The notes beneath the pieces are model-generated. The model was not told the DNA's origin and ran no database searches. It worked only from the letters and a program-made list of their open reading frames with translations. Shown here piece after piece: positions 44,271 to 52,574 of a stretch of 64,000 nucleotides of DNA (within the stretch, counting starts at the first letter, position 1; the number at the start of each line of letters is the position of its first letter). Made by a program: the position numbers and the translations under genes. This stretch comes from Acidaminococcus sp050873445 (GTDB lineage Bacteria > Bacillota > Negativicutes > Acidaminococcales > Acidaminococcaceae), in the NCBI RefSeq assembly GCF_050873445.1, contig NZ_JBNMIU010000004.1, positions 3,716-67,715 on the forward strand, given 5' to 3'.

Positions 44271-45410
44271 ATGGCTATCAGTGCACTGCTTGATGAATTC
44301 AAACAAATCTCTGCCAGCCCGAAAACCATGCTGGCAAAATATAAAGCCCAGGGTAAAAAAGCCATCGGCTGTCTGCCTTACTATAGCCCGGAAGAACTGG
44401 TCTATGCTGCAGGCATGGTTCCCATGGGTGTATGGGGCTGCAACGGCAAACAGGAAGTCCGTTCCAAGGAATATTGCGCTTCTTTCTACTGCACCGTTGC
44501 CCAACAATCCCTGGAAATGCTGCTGGACGGCACTCTGGACGGCCTGGACGGCATTATCACTACGGTTCTGTGCGATACCCTGCGTCCTATGAGCCAGAAT
44601 TTCAAAGTTGCCATGGCTGGCAAGATGCCTGTCATTTTCCTGGCTCATCCGCAGGTCCGTCAAACTGCTGCCGGCCGCCAGTTCACCTATGATGCCTACA
44701 ATGAAGTGAAGGGCCATCTGGAAGAAATCTGCGGTCATGAAATCACCAACGATGCCATCAAAGATGCCATCAAAGTGTACAATAAGAGCCGTCAGGCCCG
44801 CCGTGAATTCTGCAAACTGGCCAACGAACATCCGGATCTGATTCCGGCTTCTGCTCGTGCTGCTGTTCTGCGTGCAGCTTACTTCATGCTGAAGGATGAA
44901 TATACCGCAAAGCTGGAAGAACTGAACAAAGAACTGGCTGCTGCTCCGGCTGGCAAGTTCGATGGCCACAAAGTGGTTGTTTCCGGTATCATCTACAATA
45001 TGCCCGGCGTGCTGAAAGCTATGGACGACAACAAGCTGGTCGTAGCTGCAGATGACTGCGCTTACGAAAGCCGCAGCTTCGCAGTGGATGCTCCGGAAGA
45101 CCTGGATAATGGTCTGCAGGCCCTGGCTGTACAGTTCTCCAAACAGAAGAACGATGTACTGCTGTACGACCCGACTTATCAACAAAACACTCGTGCTGAA
45201 TATGTGTGCCAGCTGGTAAAAGACAGCGGCGCTGAAGGTGTTGTGGTCTTCATGATGCAATTCTGCGATCCGGAAGAAATGGAATATCCTGACCTGAAGA
45301 AGGCTCTGGATGCCCATCACATTCCTCATGTGAAGATCGGTGTGGATCAACAGACCCGTGACTTCGGGCAAGCCCAGACCGCTCTGGAAGCTTTTGCAGA
45401 AAGCCTGTAA
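44271..45410 (+). CDS. hgdB: (R)-2-hydroxyglutaryl-CoA dehydratase subunit beta
   Basis: The 379-aa subunit pairs with HgdA; the length equals that of A. fermentans HgdB. It belongs to the same 2-hydroxyacyl-CoA dehydratase D fold, with IGCLPYYSPEELVYAAGMVP near residue 35 and CDTLRPMSQNFK near residue 102 as recognisable family parts. It is the last gene of the operon. Two hairpins follow within 130 bp. Confidence 0.97.
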   Translation: MAISALLDEFKQISASPKTMLAKYKAQGKKAIGCLPYYSPEELVYAAGMVPMGVWGCNGKQEVRSKEYCASFYCTVAQQSLEMLLDGTLDGLDGIITTVLCDTLRPMSQNFKVAMAGKMPVIFLAHPQVRQTAAGRQFTYDAYNEVKGHLEEICGHEITNDAIKDAIKVYNKSRQARREFCKLANEHPDLIPASARAAVLRAAYFMLKDEYTAKLEELNKELAAAPAGKFDGHKVVVSGIIYNMPGVLKAMDDNKLVVAADDCAYESRSFAVDAPEDLDNGLQALAVQFSKQKNDVLLYDPTYQQNTRAEYVCQLVKDSGAEGVVVFMMQFCDPEEMEYPDLKKALDAHHIPHVKIGVDQQTRDFGQAQTALEAFAESL

Positions 45411-45419
45411 GATTACGAT

Positions 45420-45456
45420 AAAAGAGGGAACTGTGGAAATCACAGTTCCCTCTTTT
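45420..45456 (+). terminator. Terminator of the hydroxyglutarate operon
   Basis: AAAAGAGGGAACTGTG and CACAGTTCCCTCTTTT form a long perfect stem around GAAAT. Confidence 0.9.
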
Positions 45457-45484
45457 GCGATTTGGGTATCGAATTTTTGGCTTA

Positions 45485-45578
45485 AAAATAGGGACTGCGA
45501 AATCATTCTTCACAGTTCCTATTTTTTTGCCAGCATCAGCTGGCTTCCCTCGGATAGTGATTCATGACGGGGATGTGG
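45485..45578. repeat. Copy B of the ~95-bp dispersed repeat with terminator hairpin
   Basis: AAAAATAGGGACTGCGAAATCATTC pairs in part with CACAGTTCCTATTTTTTT. It is followed by GCCAGCATCAGCTGG, itself a small inverted repeat, and ATGACGGGG. The block order matches copy A at 2821-2918. It lies between convergent hgdB and a CoA-transferase gene, and serves as terminator for the minus-strand gene. Confidence 0.6.
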
Positions 45579-46913
45579 TTAGAAAAGCAGACCGCATTTT
45601 TTTGCATCCGCAGTGAGCTGTTCCCGGAAGGACGGATGGGCAATGGAAATGAGGGCTTTGGCCCGCTTGTCCAGGGGCAGGCCCCGGAGCCAGGCCGTAC
45701 CATATTCGGTGACCACATAATCCACATCGTTCCGGGAGGTGGAAACGACGGTCCCCGGCCGGAAGGAAAGGACAATCTTGGAACGCAGGATTTTTTCTCC
45801 ATTCTGCTTTCGGGCAGTATAGCAGGAAGGAAGGGCCAGGATGGATTTGCCTCCCGGAGAGAGCTGGGCGCCTTCAATCGTTTCTGTCTGGGCACCGGTG
45901 GCACTCCATTGGGTAAAGCCCATGGATTCAGCAGAACACTGGCCGGTCAGATCGATTTCCAGGGCTGTATTCAGGGAAACCATGTTCCGATTCCGTGCGA
46001 TGACGGCCGGGGAGTTGGTATAATAGCCTCCTTTGATCAGGATGGTCCTGTTTTCATGAAGGAACTGGTACAGCTTTTGGCTGCCGGCGGCAAAAGCTGT
46101 CACCGTCTGTCCCGTATGGAAGTCTTTTTGGGAATTATCTACGGCTCCGCAGCGGATCAGCTCCATAAGGCTTTCACTGAACATGCCGGAATGGATGCCC
46201 AGGTGACGGCGGTCTTTCAGCCGGATGGCCACCGCATCGGGGATGTGCCCCACGCCCAGCTGGAGGGTGGAACCGTCCGGAATCAGTTCAGCAACCCGGG
46301 TACCGATGGCTTCATCCACAGGACGCAGGGTGGCTTGCGGCATTTCCGGTACCGGCCGGTCTGTTTCCACAAAGGCGGTCACCCTCGAAAGGGGCAGAGT
46401 GGTATCCCCATAGGTCCGGGGAAAGCGGGAGCTCACTTCCAGGAGGACCAGCGCTCCGCTGTCAATGATTTCCCGTTCGAACAGGGCGCTGATGGAAAGA
46501 GAAAAATTTCCCTGCGCATCCAGAGGAGAAGCTGTGGCCAGAAGTACCGGACGGCGGTCTTCAGACCGGAGCCGCTGGAAGGTCTTTCGGACCAGGTTGG
46601 TGGAGTAACCGGGAATGAAGCTGCACAGTCCTTCCTGATGGGCTTTCCGTGCCGGCGGGCTGAAGAACCAACAGACATGTTCCAGGGTCTCCTGCATGGC
46701 CGGGTCATGGTACCAGGGAAGATCCCGGGCAGGCATACAGGAATTGAATATGATGTTTTTCCGACCCATCCTGTGGAGCAGGGGCAGCTGTTCCAGCAGC
46801 GTCACCGGCTCGGCCAGGGCCTGGGCGGACAGGATATAGTCACCGTCCCGGAGAAGGCTTAGCAGCTCTGGAACGGTCTTTTTTTTTGTATTGTATTCAT
46901 TTAGCAAAGACAA
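45579..46913 (-). CDS. Acetyl-CoA hydrolase/transferase family protein (butyrate/4-hydroxybutyrate CoA-transferase type)
   Basis: The 444-aa protein resembles butyryl-CoA:acetate and 4-hydroxybutyrate CoA-transferases. The catalytic glutamate is in SLNTALEIDLTGQ, and the product-side loop ARKQNGEKILRSKIV and the YVVTEYGTAWLRG stretch are typical. The glycine-rich segment that usually reads GG-Q reads TGAQTETIEG, a departure worth noting. The start is TTG 46911-46913 after AAGGAGG. It could release butyrate at the end of glutamate fermentation. Substrate is not proven. It has its own transcription unit. Confidence 0.8.
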   Translation of the reverse strand: MSLLNEYNTKKKTVPELLSLLRDGDYILSAQALAEPVTLLEQLPLLHRMGRKNIIFNSCMPARDLPWYHDPAMQETLEHVCWFFSPPARKAHQEGLCSFIPGYSTNLVRKTFQRLRSEDRRPVLLATASPLDAQGNFSLSISALFEREIIDSGALVLLEVSSRFPRTYGDTTLPLSRVTAFVETDRPVPEMPQATLRPVDEAIGTRVAELIPDGSTLQLGVGHIPDAVAIRLKDRRHLGIHSGMFSESLMELIRCGAVDNSQKDFHTGQTVTAFAAGSQKLYQFLHENRTILIKGGYYTNSPAVIARNRNMVSLNTALEIDLTGQCSAESMGFTQWSATGAQTETIEGAQLSPGGKSILALPSCYTARKQNGEKILRSKIVLSFRPGTVVSTSRNDVDYVVTEYGTAWLRGLPLDKRAKALISIAHPSFREQLTADAKKCGLLF

Positions 46914-47146
46914 AGGGAATTCCTCCTTATAAGATGGTCCGGACGATTTTACACAGCAGATTGCTCAGGGACTCAGGTACTGGAGCTCTGATTGATTGGA
47001 TTTATTATACCATGGAACCCGGGCTCAACAGGGAAAGCGGTGGAAAAAGTCAGGAAATTGATGGGAAAACCGGAATTTGTAACGGTTGTCTTATGAGAGG
47101 ACACATACTGCTTATTGTGTCTACAACGTCGAAATCGAAGAGAAAA
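46914..47146. other. Divergent intergenic region upstream of nrdD
   Basis: This stretch contains the start region of the minus-strand CoA-transferase. It has no convincing gene: one plus-strand open frame of 112 codons (46886-47224) lacks a ribosome site and runs through the promoter and NrdR boxes. I see no other structured element. Confidence 0.5.
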
Positions 47147-47162
47147 ACACAATATATAGTAA
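47147..47162 (+). promoter_or_regulatory. NrdR box 1
   Basis: ACACAATATATAGTAA closely matches the NrdR consensus ACACWATATATWGTGT in its left and centre. It lies just upstream of the -35 of the nrdD promoter. Confidence 0.7.
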
Positions 47163-47168
47163 TTTTCC

Positions 47169-47197
47169 TTGCAGAAAACAGGAAAGTATTGTATGAT
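47169..47197 (+). promoter_or_regulatory. nrdDG promoter
   Basis: TTGCAG and TATGAT are separated by exactly 17 bp. NrdR box 2 lies over the spacer and -10, which fits repression. Confidence 0.7.
47178..47193 (+). promoter_or_regulatory. NrdR box 2
   Basis: ACAGGAAAGTATTGTA is a weaker NrdR box. It starts exactly 31 bp after box 1, the usual three-turn spacing of paired NrdR boxes. Confidence 0.6.
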
Positions 47198-47292
47198 AAT
47201 AAAAGATTTTTCAAAGCCATTTAGAAAATAAATTCAATGAGATATTAATTATTGAAAAAAGAAAATAAGGATACCAGAGAAGGGGAGCGGCT

Positions 47293-49419
47293 ATGAAGGT
47301 TATCAAAAGAGACGGCTCTACGGTTTCTTTCGACCGGAGCAAGATCGTCAGAGCCATATCGAAAGCCAATAAGGCTGTGGAAGAAAAAGAACGGCTTCTG
47401 CAGGAAGATATCGAAGAGATTGCGTCTTTCGTAGAGCATAAGAACAAAAAGAGACTTCTGGTGGAAGATATCCAGGATATGGTGGAAAAACAGATCATGA
47501 TCCGGGGCCGATACGAACTGGCCAAGGCCTATATCATCTACCGCTACAACCGGGCTCTGGTCCGCAAGGCCAATACCACCGATGATTCCATCCTGAGCCT
47601 GATCAGCAACAAGAACAAGGATGTGATGGAGGAAAACTCCAACAAGAATGCCGTCATGGTTTCCACCCAGCGTGACTTGATTGCCGGAGAAGTATCCCGT
47701 GACCTGACCCGCCGTGTGGTGTTGCCGGAAAAGATTTCCCGGGCCCATGACGAAGGGGTCATTCATTTCCATGATTCGGATTACTTCATCCAGCCCATGT
47801 TCAACTGCTGCCTGGTGAACCTGGGCGATATGCTGGATAACGGTACGGTGATGCACGGCAAACTGATTGAAAGTCCCAAGAGCTTCCAGGTGGCCTGTAC
47901 CGTCATGACCCAGATCATTGCCTCTGTGGCTTCCGCCCAGTACGGCGGCCAGTCCGTGGATGTGTCCCACCTTGGTAAATACCTGCGCCGCAGCCGGGAA
48001 AAATTCAGGAAGCGCCTGATTGAAACCACCCATGGTGATTTGCCGGAAGATGAGATGGAAGCCATCCTGGACAGCCGGATGAAAGATGAACTGGCCAGCG
48101 GGGTACAGACCATCCAATATCAGATCAATACATTGATGACTACAAACGGACAATCTCCTTTCGTGACATTGTTCCTGCATCTGGACCCCAACGATGAATA
48201 CATTGAGGAAAATGCCCAGATCATCGAAGAAATCCTGCAGCAGCGCCTGGAGGGCATCAAGAATGAAGTGGGCGTCTATGTGACTCCGGCCTTCCCGAAA
48301 CTGGTGTACGTACTGGACGAATTCAACTGCCTGAAGGGCGGTAAGTACGATTATCTGACTAAGCTGGCTGTGAAGTGCTCCATCAAACGGATGTATCCGG
48401 ATTACATTTCCGCCAAGAAAATGCGGGAAATCTATCAGGGCAATGTGTTTTCTCCCATGGGCTGCCGTTCCTTCCTGTCTCCCTGGAAGGATAAGGATGG
48501 CAACTACAAGTTCGAAGGAAGATTCAATCAGGGTGTTGTTTCTCTGAATCTGCCCCAGATCGGTATCATTGCCAAAGGTGACGAAGACAAGTTCTGGAAA
48601 CTGCTGGATGAACGGCTGGAACTGTGCTATGAAGCCCTGATGGTGCGCCACAATGCGCTGAAGGGCATCCGCAGCGATGTGAGTCCCATCCACTGGCAGA
48701 ACGGTGCCATCGCCCGGCTGAAGAAGGGTGAGACCATCGATAAACTGCTGGAAGGCGGCTATTCTACCCTGAGCCTGGGCTATATCGGACTGTACGAATG
48801 TACCAAGGCCATGAAGGGTGTCAGCCATACCACCCCTGAAGGGGAAGAATTTGCTATGCGGGTGATGAAGCGCCTGCGCAAGGCTTGTGATGACTGGAAA
48901 GCCAAAACCGGCCTGGGCTTCGCCCTGTACGGTACTCCGGCGGAATCCTTGTGTTATCGATTTGCCCGGATTGACAAAGAACGGTTCGGCACCATCAAAG
49001 ACATTACCGACAAGGGCTACTACACCAACTCCTACCATGTGGATGTACGGGAACCCATTGATGCCTTCAGCAAGTTCAAGTTCGAATCTCAGTTCCAGCC
49101 CATTTCTTCCGGCGGCTGCATTTCCTATGTAGAAATCCCTAACATGAAGAAGAATCCCACAGCCATCGAAGACGTGGTCCGGTTTATCTACGACAATATC
49201 CAGTATGCGGAATTCAATACAAAATCCGATTACTGCCAGGTATGCGGCTTTGACGGAGAAATCCAGATCAACGACAATCTGGAATGGGAATGCCCGCAAT
49301 GCCACAACAAGGACCAGTCCAAGATGAACGTAACCCGGCGGACCTGCGGGTACCTGGGCGAAAACTTCTGGAATGTGGGCAAGACCAAAGAAATCAAATC
49401 GAGAGTGCTGCATCTGTAA
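47293..49419 (+). CDS. nrdD: Anaerobic ribonucleoside-triphosphate reductase
   Basis: The 708-aa glycyl-radical enzyme reduces NTPs to dNTPs without oxygen. An ATP-cone for allosteric control lies at the N-terminus (KVIKRDGSTVSFDRSKIV). The C-terminus has four zinc cysteines (648, 651, 667, 670) and the radical glycine at Gly686 in RRTCGYLGENF. GAGAAGGGGAGC precedes the ATG. Paired NrdR boxes lie upstream, and nrdG follows 12 bp later. The strictly anaerobic lifestyle of the organism makes this enzyme a likely essential dNTP source. Confidence 0.98.
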   Translation: MKVIKRDGSTVSFDRSKIVRAISKANKAVEEKERLLQEDIEEIASFVEHKNKKRLLVEDIQDMVEKQIMIRGRYELAKAYIIYRYNRALVRKANTTDDSILSLISNKNKDVMEENSNKNAVMVSTQRDLIAGEVSRDLTRRVVLPEKISRAHDEGVIHFHDSDYFIQPMFNCCLVNLGDMLDNGTVMHGKLIESPKSFQVACTVMTQIIASVASAQYGGQSVDVSHLGKYLRRSREKFRKRLIETTHGDLPEDEMEAILDSRMKDELASGVQTIQYQINTLMTTNGQSPFVTLFLHLDPNDEYIEENAQIIEEILQQRLEGIKNEVGVYVTPAFPKLVYVLDEFNCLKGGKYDYLTKLAVKCSIKRMYPDYISAKKMREIYQGNVFSPMGCRSFLSPWKDKDGNYKFEGRFNQGVVSLNLPQIGIIAKGDEDKFWKLLDERLELCYEALMVRHNALKGIRSDVSPIHWQNGAIARLKKGETIDKLLEGGYSTLSLGYIGLYECTKAMKGVSHTTPEGEEFAMRVMKRLRKACDDWKAKTGLGFALYGTPAESLCYRFARIDKERFGTIKDITDKGYYTNSYHVDVREPIDAFSKFKFESQFQPISSGGCISYVEIPNMKKNPTAIEDVVRFIYDNIQYAEFNTKSDYCQVCGFDGEIQINDNLEWECPQCHNKDQSKMNVTRRTCGYLGENFWNVGKTKEIKSRVLHL

Positions 49420-49431
49420 GGAGGCTTTTTC

Positions 49432-49965
49432 GTGAATTACGCGACCATCAAGAAAGTGGACGTGGCCAACGGCCCGGGCGTGCGGGTTTCCTTGTACGTC
49501 AGTGGCTGCACCCACCACTGCAAAGGTTGTTTCAACCAGGAAACCTGGGATTTTGCTTATGGAAAGCCTTTTACGCAGGCCCAGCTGAAAGAAATCCTGG
49601 AAGATTTGGAACCGGACTACATCCGGGGCTTCTCCCTTTTGGGCGGAGAACCCTTCGAACCGGTCAACCAGGAAGTGCTGGTGGGCGTACTCCGTCATAT
49701 CCGGGAGCGCTATCCGCAAAAGACCATCTGGTGCTACAGCGGCTATCTGTTCGATCATGATATGCTGACCGGGAAGCTGGGCGACCCAGCCATTACCCGG
49801 GAAATGCTGGGGTATCTGGATGTACTGGTAGACGGGGAATTCGTGGAAAGCAAAAAAAATCTGAATCTGCGGTTCAAAGGCAGCGAAAACCAGCGGATCA
49901 TCAATGTACCCAAGTCTCTGGAAACGGGCAGTATCGTTTTGTGGGACGGAGAGGAATACGCGTAA
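49432..49965 (+). CDS. nrdG: Anaerobic ribonucleotide reductase activating protein
   Basis: The 177-aa radical SAM enzyme installs the glycyl radical on NrdD. The cluster motif is CTHHCKGCFN (about residues 24-33), the usual CxxxCxxC form of activases. The start is GTG with AAGGAGG 7 nt before it. It is the second gene of nrdDG. A terminator directly follows the stop. Confidence 0.96.
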   Translation: MNYATIKKVDVANGPGVRVSLYVSGCTHHCKGCFNQETWDFAYGKPFTQAQLKEILEDLEPDYIRGFSLLGGEPFEPVNQEVLVGVLRHIRERYPQKTIWCYSGYLFDHDMLTGKLGDPAITREMLGYLDVLVDGEFVESKKNLNLRFKGSENQRIINVPKSLETGSIVLWDGEEYA

Positions 49966-50000
49966 AAAAATCCTGTCGCCGAATGCGGCAGGATTTTTTT
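49964..50000 (+). terminator. nrdDG terminator
   Basis: AAAAAAATCCTG(T)CGCC and GGCAGGATTTTTTT form a stem with a T run immediately after the nrdG stop. Confidence 0.85.
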
Positions 50001-50106
50001 ACGGGCGGTTTGCAGCCACCCTATGTTTCCAGTTTCTCGTCTCTGGTCAAAGAAAAAATTTTCGAAAGCCAATCTTCAATATGGGGCAAACGATTTTCTC
50101 TTTCTG

Positions 50107-50135
50107 TTTTCAAATGTTTGAAAAAATGGTACAAT
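50107..50135 (+). promoter_or_regulatory. Promoter of the amidohydrolase operon
   Basis: TTTTCA and TACAAT are separated by 17 bp. The start would be near 50142, about 50 nt before the gene. The -35 is a weak match. Confidence 0.4.
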
Positions 50136-50193
50136 AAATTTGATGATTCTCTATAGAAATTTCTCATGTTGTATAGATACAGGAGGATGAATG

Positions 50194-51402
50194 ATGGACG
50201 TATTGGCTATGACGGAAGACGAACTGCAAGCGAAATGTGTGGAATGGCGCCGGTGGTTCCATGAACACCCGGAAGTGAGTACCAAGGAGCAGCATACTTC
50301 TGAAAAGATTTATTCCATTCTGGAGGAACTGGGGCTGGATCCGGTCCGGGGCCAGGGACATTACGGGGTGGCTGCTACTCTCAAAGGAGGCAAACCGGGA
50401 CCTATGGTGGCGCTGCGGGCGGACATGGATGCCCTTTCGGTGAAAGAAGATACGGGTCTGCCCTATGCTTCCCAAAATCCTGGGGTCATGCATGCATGCG
50501 GTCATGATGTCCATATGACCACGTTGCTGGAAACCATCCTGCGGCTGCTGCGCCGGAAGGATGAAATCCAGGGCAGCGTACGGATTCTGTTCCAGCCGTC
50601 GGAGGAACTGGCTCCCACCGGTGGTGCTCGGTACATGATCAAGGACGGATTTCTGAAGGATGTGAAGGCGGTGTTCGGGCTTCACGTCTGGCCCAACTAT
50701 GTATGCGGACAGATCGGTGTGAAACCGGGGGCCATGATGGCCGGTTCTGATCGGATCAAAGTGGTGATCAAAGGGAAGACTTCCCATGCAGGTCATCCCC
50801 AGGAAGGTATCGATGCCATCATGGCGGCCGCGGATTTTCTGGAACAGGTCAGCCACATCGTCAGTCGGCGGGTGAGCCCTCTGGCCACAGCGACCATCAA
50901 TATCGGCACCATCCACGGGGGTTCCCGGTACAATGTAGTGCCCGATGAAGTGACCCTGGAAGGCACCATCCGTACCCTGGACGAAACCAATCGGAAGAAC
51001 ATCCCGGAATTCATCCAGGGGATCCTGGACGGATTGAAAAAGTCCGCTGGGGTGGATTATGAATTCAACTATTACTATGGCTATCCGGTGCTGGACAACT
51101 GGCCGGTGCCGGCGAAACTGGTGGCAGATACGGCCCGGCAGGTACTGGGCGAAAAGGGACTGGCATCCCATGTGGTGCCGGATCTGACGGCAGAGGACTT
51201 TGGCTTCTATATGCAGGATATCCCTGGTTCATTCCTGTGGCTGGGTTGTGGTACGGAAGGGCAGGCCGTCCATGGCCTGCACAATGCCAAGATGTGCCCC
51301 AATGAAAATGCCCTGGTGGTGGGGTCCAAGCTGATGAGCCAGGTAGTGATCAATGCCCTGGATGCATTGCACAAAGGCGTGGATTTTACCCACAGGGACT
51401 GA
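50194..51402 (+). CDS. M20-family amidohydrolase (hippurate/N-acyl amino acid hydrolase type)
   Basis: The 402-aa cytoplasmic protein has the M20 metal ligands in MHACGHDVHMTTLLE (about residues 95-110), EELAPTGGARY near residue 134, and a C-terminal His (NAKMCPNEN region). Family members cleave N-acyl amino acids or hippurate. AGGAGG lies 7 nt before the ATG 50194, and 4 nt before the alternative ATG 50191. It heads a three-gene cluster with a GDSL hydrolase and a thioesterase. Substrate is unknown. Confidence 0.85.
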   Translation: MDVLAMTEDELQAKCVEWRRWFHEHPEVSTKEQHTSEKIYSILEELGLDPVRGQGHYGVAATLKGGKPGPMVALRADMDALSVKEDTGLPYASQNPGVMHACGHDVHMTTLLETILRLLRRKDEIQGSVRILFQPSEELAPTGGARYMIKDGFLKDVKAVFGLHVWPNYVCGQIGVKPGAMMAGSDRIKVVIKGKTSHAGHPQEGIDAIMAAADFLEQVSHIVSRRVSPLATATINIGTIHGGSRYNVVPDEVTLEGTIRTLDETNRKNIPEFIQGILDGLKKSAGVDYEFNYYYGYPVLDNWPVPAKLVADTARQVLGEKGLASHVVPDLTAEDFGFYMQDIPGSFLWLGCGTEGQAVHGLHNAKMCPNENALVVGSKLMSQVVINALDALHKGVDFTHRD

Positions 51403-51415
51403 AAAGGAGATAGGT

Positions 51416-52009
51416 ATGAAACTGGCATTTATCGGTGACAGTCTGGTGAGCTGCACCAACGTAACCCTGGCGGACACATGGTATGATATTGCCTCTAAAA
51501 AGAGAGGCTTCGATGTGGTGAACAATGCGGCCGGGGGCAAGCTGACCCTGGTCATGTGGGGGATGTTCAATATGGACGTGGTGGATGAAAAAGCCGATGG
51601 GGTGTTCATCTGCTGCGGCATGAACGACATCCTGCTGGATGACCCGCTGAGCAAGGTGAAGGAAAATATGTCCGGTACCTTCGACAAGGCGGAAAAGGCC
51701 GGGCTGGATCCGATCTTCATCGGGCTGCTGCCGCTCACCCGCATCGAAAGCACGGAAAAGGGCTGGCAGCTGCCCAGCGAATTTGAAAAGCACAATGCCG
51801 TGCTGAAGGAATACCGCCAATGGCTGAAGGAAGAAGCAGCCCGGCGGAACCTGCCCACACTGGACTATGAACAGGTGCTTAGCGACGCTGAAAAGGCCGC
51901 CGGCCACTCTCTGTTCGAAGATGGACTTCATCCCACGCCGGAAGGGTATCGGGCCATTGCCGATGCCTTTGTGGCCCTGCTGGACGAAACCCAGAAGGAG
52001 AAAGCATGA
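51416..52009 (+). CDS. SGNH/GDSL-family hydrolase
   Basis: The 197-aa protein has the four SGNH blocks: GDSLVS near the N-terminus (Ser), AAGG (Gly), CCGMND (Asn), and DGLHPTPEGY (Asp-x-x-His). It would hydrolyse an ester or thioester of a small acyl substrate. No signal peptide is present, so it acts in the cytoplasm. AAAAGGAGATAGG precedes the ATG. Its stop overlaps the start of the next gene (ATGA), so the two are translated together. Confidence 0.88.
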   Translation: MKLAFIGDSLVSCTNVTLADTWYDIASKKRGFDVVNNAAGGKLTLVMWGMFNMDVVDEKADGVFICCGMNDILLDDPLSKVKENMSGTFDKAEKAGLDPIFIGLLPLTRIESTEKGWQLPSEFEKHNAVLKEYRQWLKEEAARRNLPTLDYEQVLSDAEKAAGHSLFEDGLHPTPEGYRAIADAFVALLDETQKEKA

Positions 52010-52392
52010 TCCGGGACCCAAAGGCTCCTGTGATTATGACCCGCTCAGTGATGCTGAAAATGGCTAACTCCGCTGGGAACCTGTTCGGGGGTACTCTCAT
52101 GGGCTGGATGGATGAAGTGAGCGGCATTGCAGCCCATCGGTTTACCTGGACCAGGGTGACCACGGCAGCAGTGAAAAACCTGAACTTCCGGAAACCCATT
52201 CCCTACGGCTCCGTACTGCAGCTGGAAGGACGAGTGGTTCGGGTAGGTCATGCCTCCATGGACGTGGAAGTGGTGGCCTGGCTGGAGCAGGAACAGGAAG
52301 ACCAGGAACCCATCCGGGCGGCGGATGCCCTGTTCGTATACGTTTCACTGGACGATGAAGGAAAACCGAAAAAGATAGAACGGACGCTGTAA
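52006..52392 (+). CDS. Acyl-CoA thioesterase (hotdog fold, YciA type)
   Basis: The 128-aa protein begins with a short tail, then AGNLFGGTLMGWMDEVSGIAA, the typical hotdog helix with the conserved Asn and Asp/Glu residues of acyl-CoA thioesterases. It would cleave acyl-CoAs to free CoA. It shares its start with the end of the GDSL gene and is followed by a hairpin terminator. The substrate chain length cannot be judged. Confidence 0.88.
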   Translation: MIRDPKAPVIMTRSVMLKMANSAGNLFGGTLMGWMDEVSGIAAHRFTWTRVTTAAVKNLNFRKPIPYGSVLQLEGRVVRVGHASMDVEVVAWLEQEQEDQEPIRAADALFVYVSLDDEGKPKKIERTL

Positions 52393-52396
52393 GCAA

Positions 52397-52436
52397 GAGG
52401 GGTGTGAAAAAGCATTTTTTCACACCCCTCTTTTTC
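52397..52436 (+). terminator. Terminator after the thioesterase
   Basis: AGAGGGGTGTGAAAAA and TTTTTCACACCCCTCT form a long stem around GCAT or its neighbours, with a T run. It shares its GGTGTGAAAA arm with several other terminators in the window. Confidence 0.85.
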
Positions 52437-52574
52437 TATAAACCTCCGGGTTTCCTCCTTTTAGACAATGGAGACTTCTGATTCCAGCTTCTTTTCGGTA
52501 GAGTATAGGAGTAAGGCAAAAACCGGTCTATCCAACTGGAAAGAAGAGAAAATCAAATCAGAGAGGTGTCAGTT

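Noticed and set aside
46886..47224. A 112-codon plus-strand frame upstream of nrdD
   Set aside because: It lacks a ribosome site and spans the nrdD promoter and NrdR boxes.
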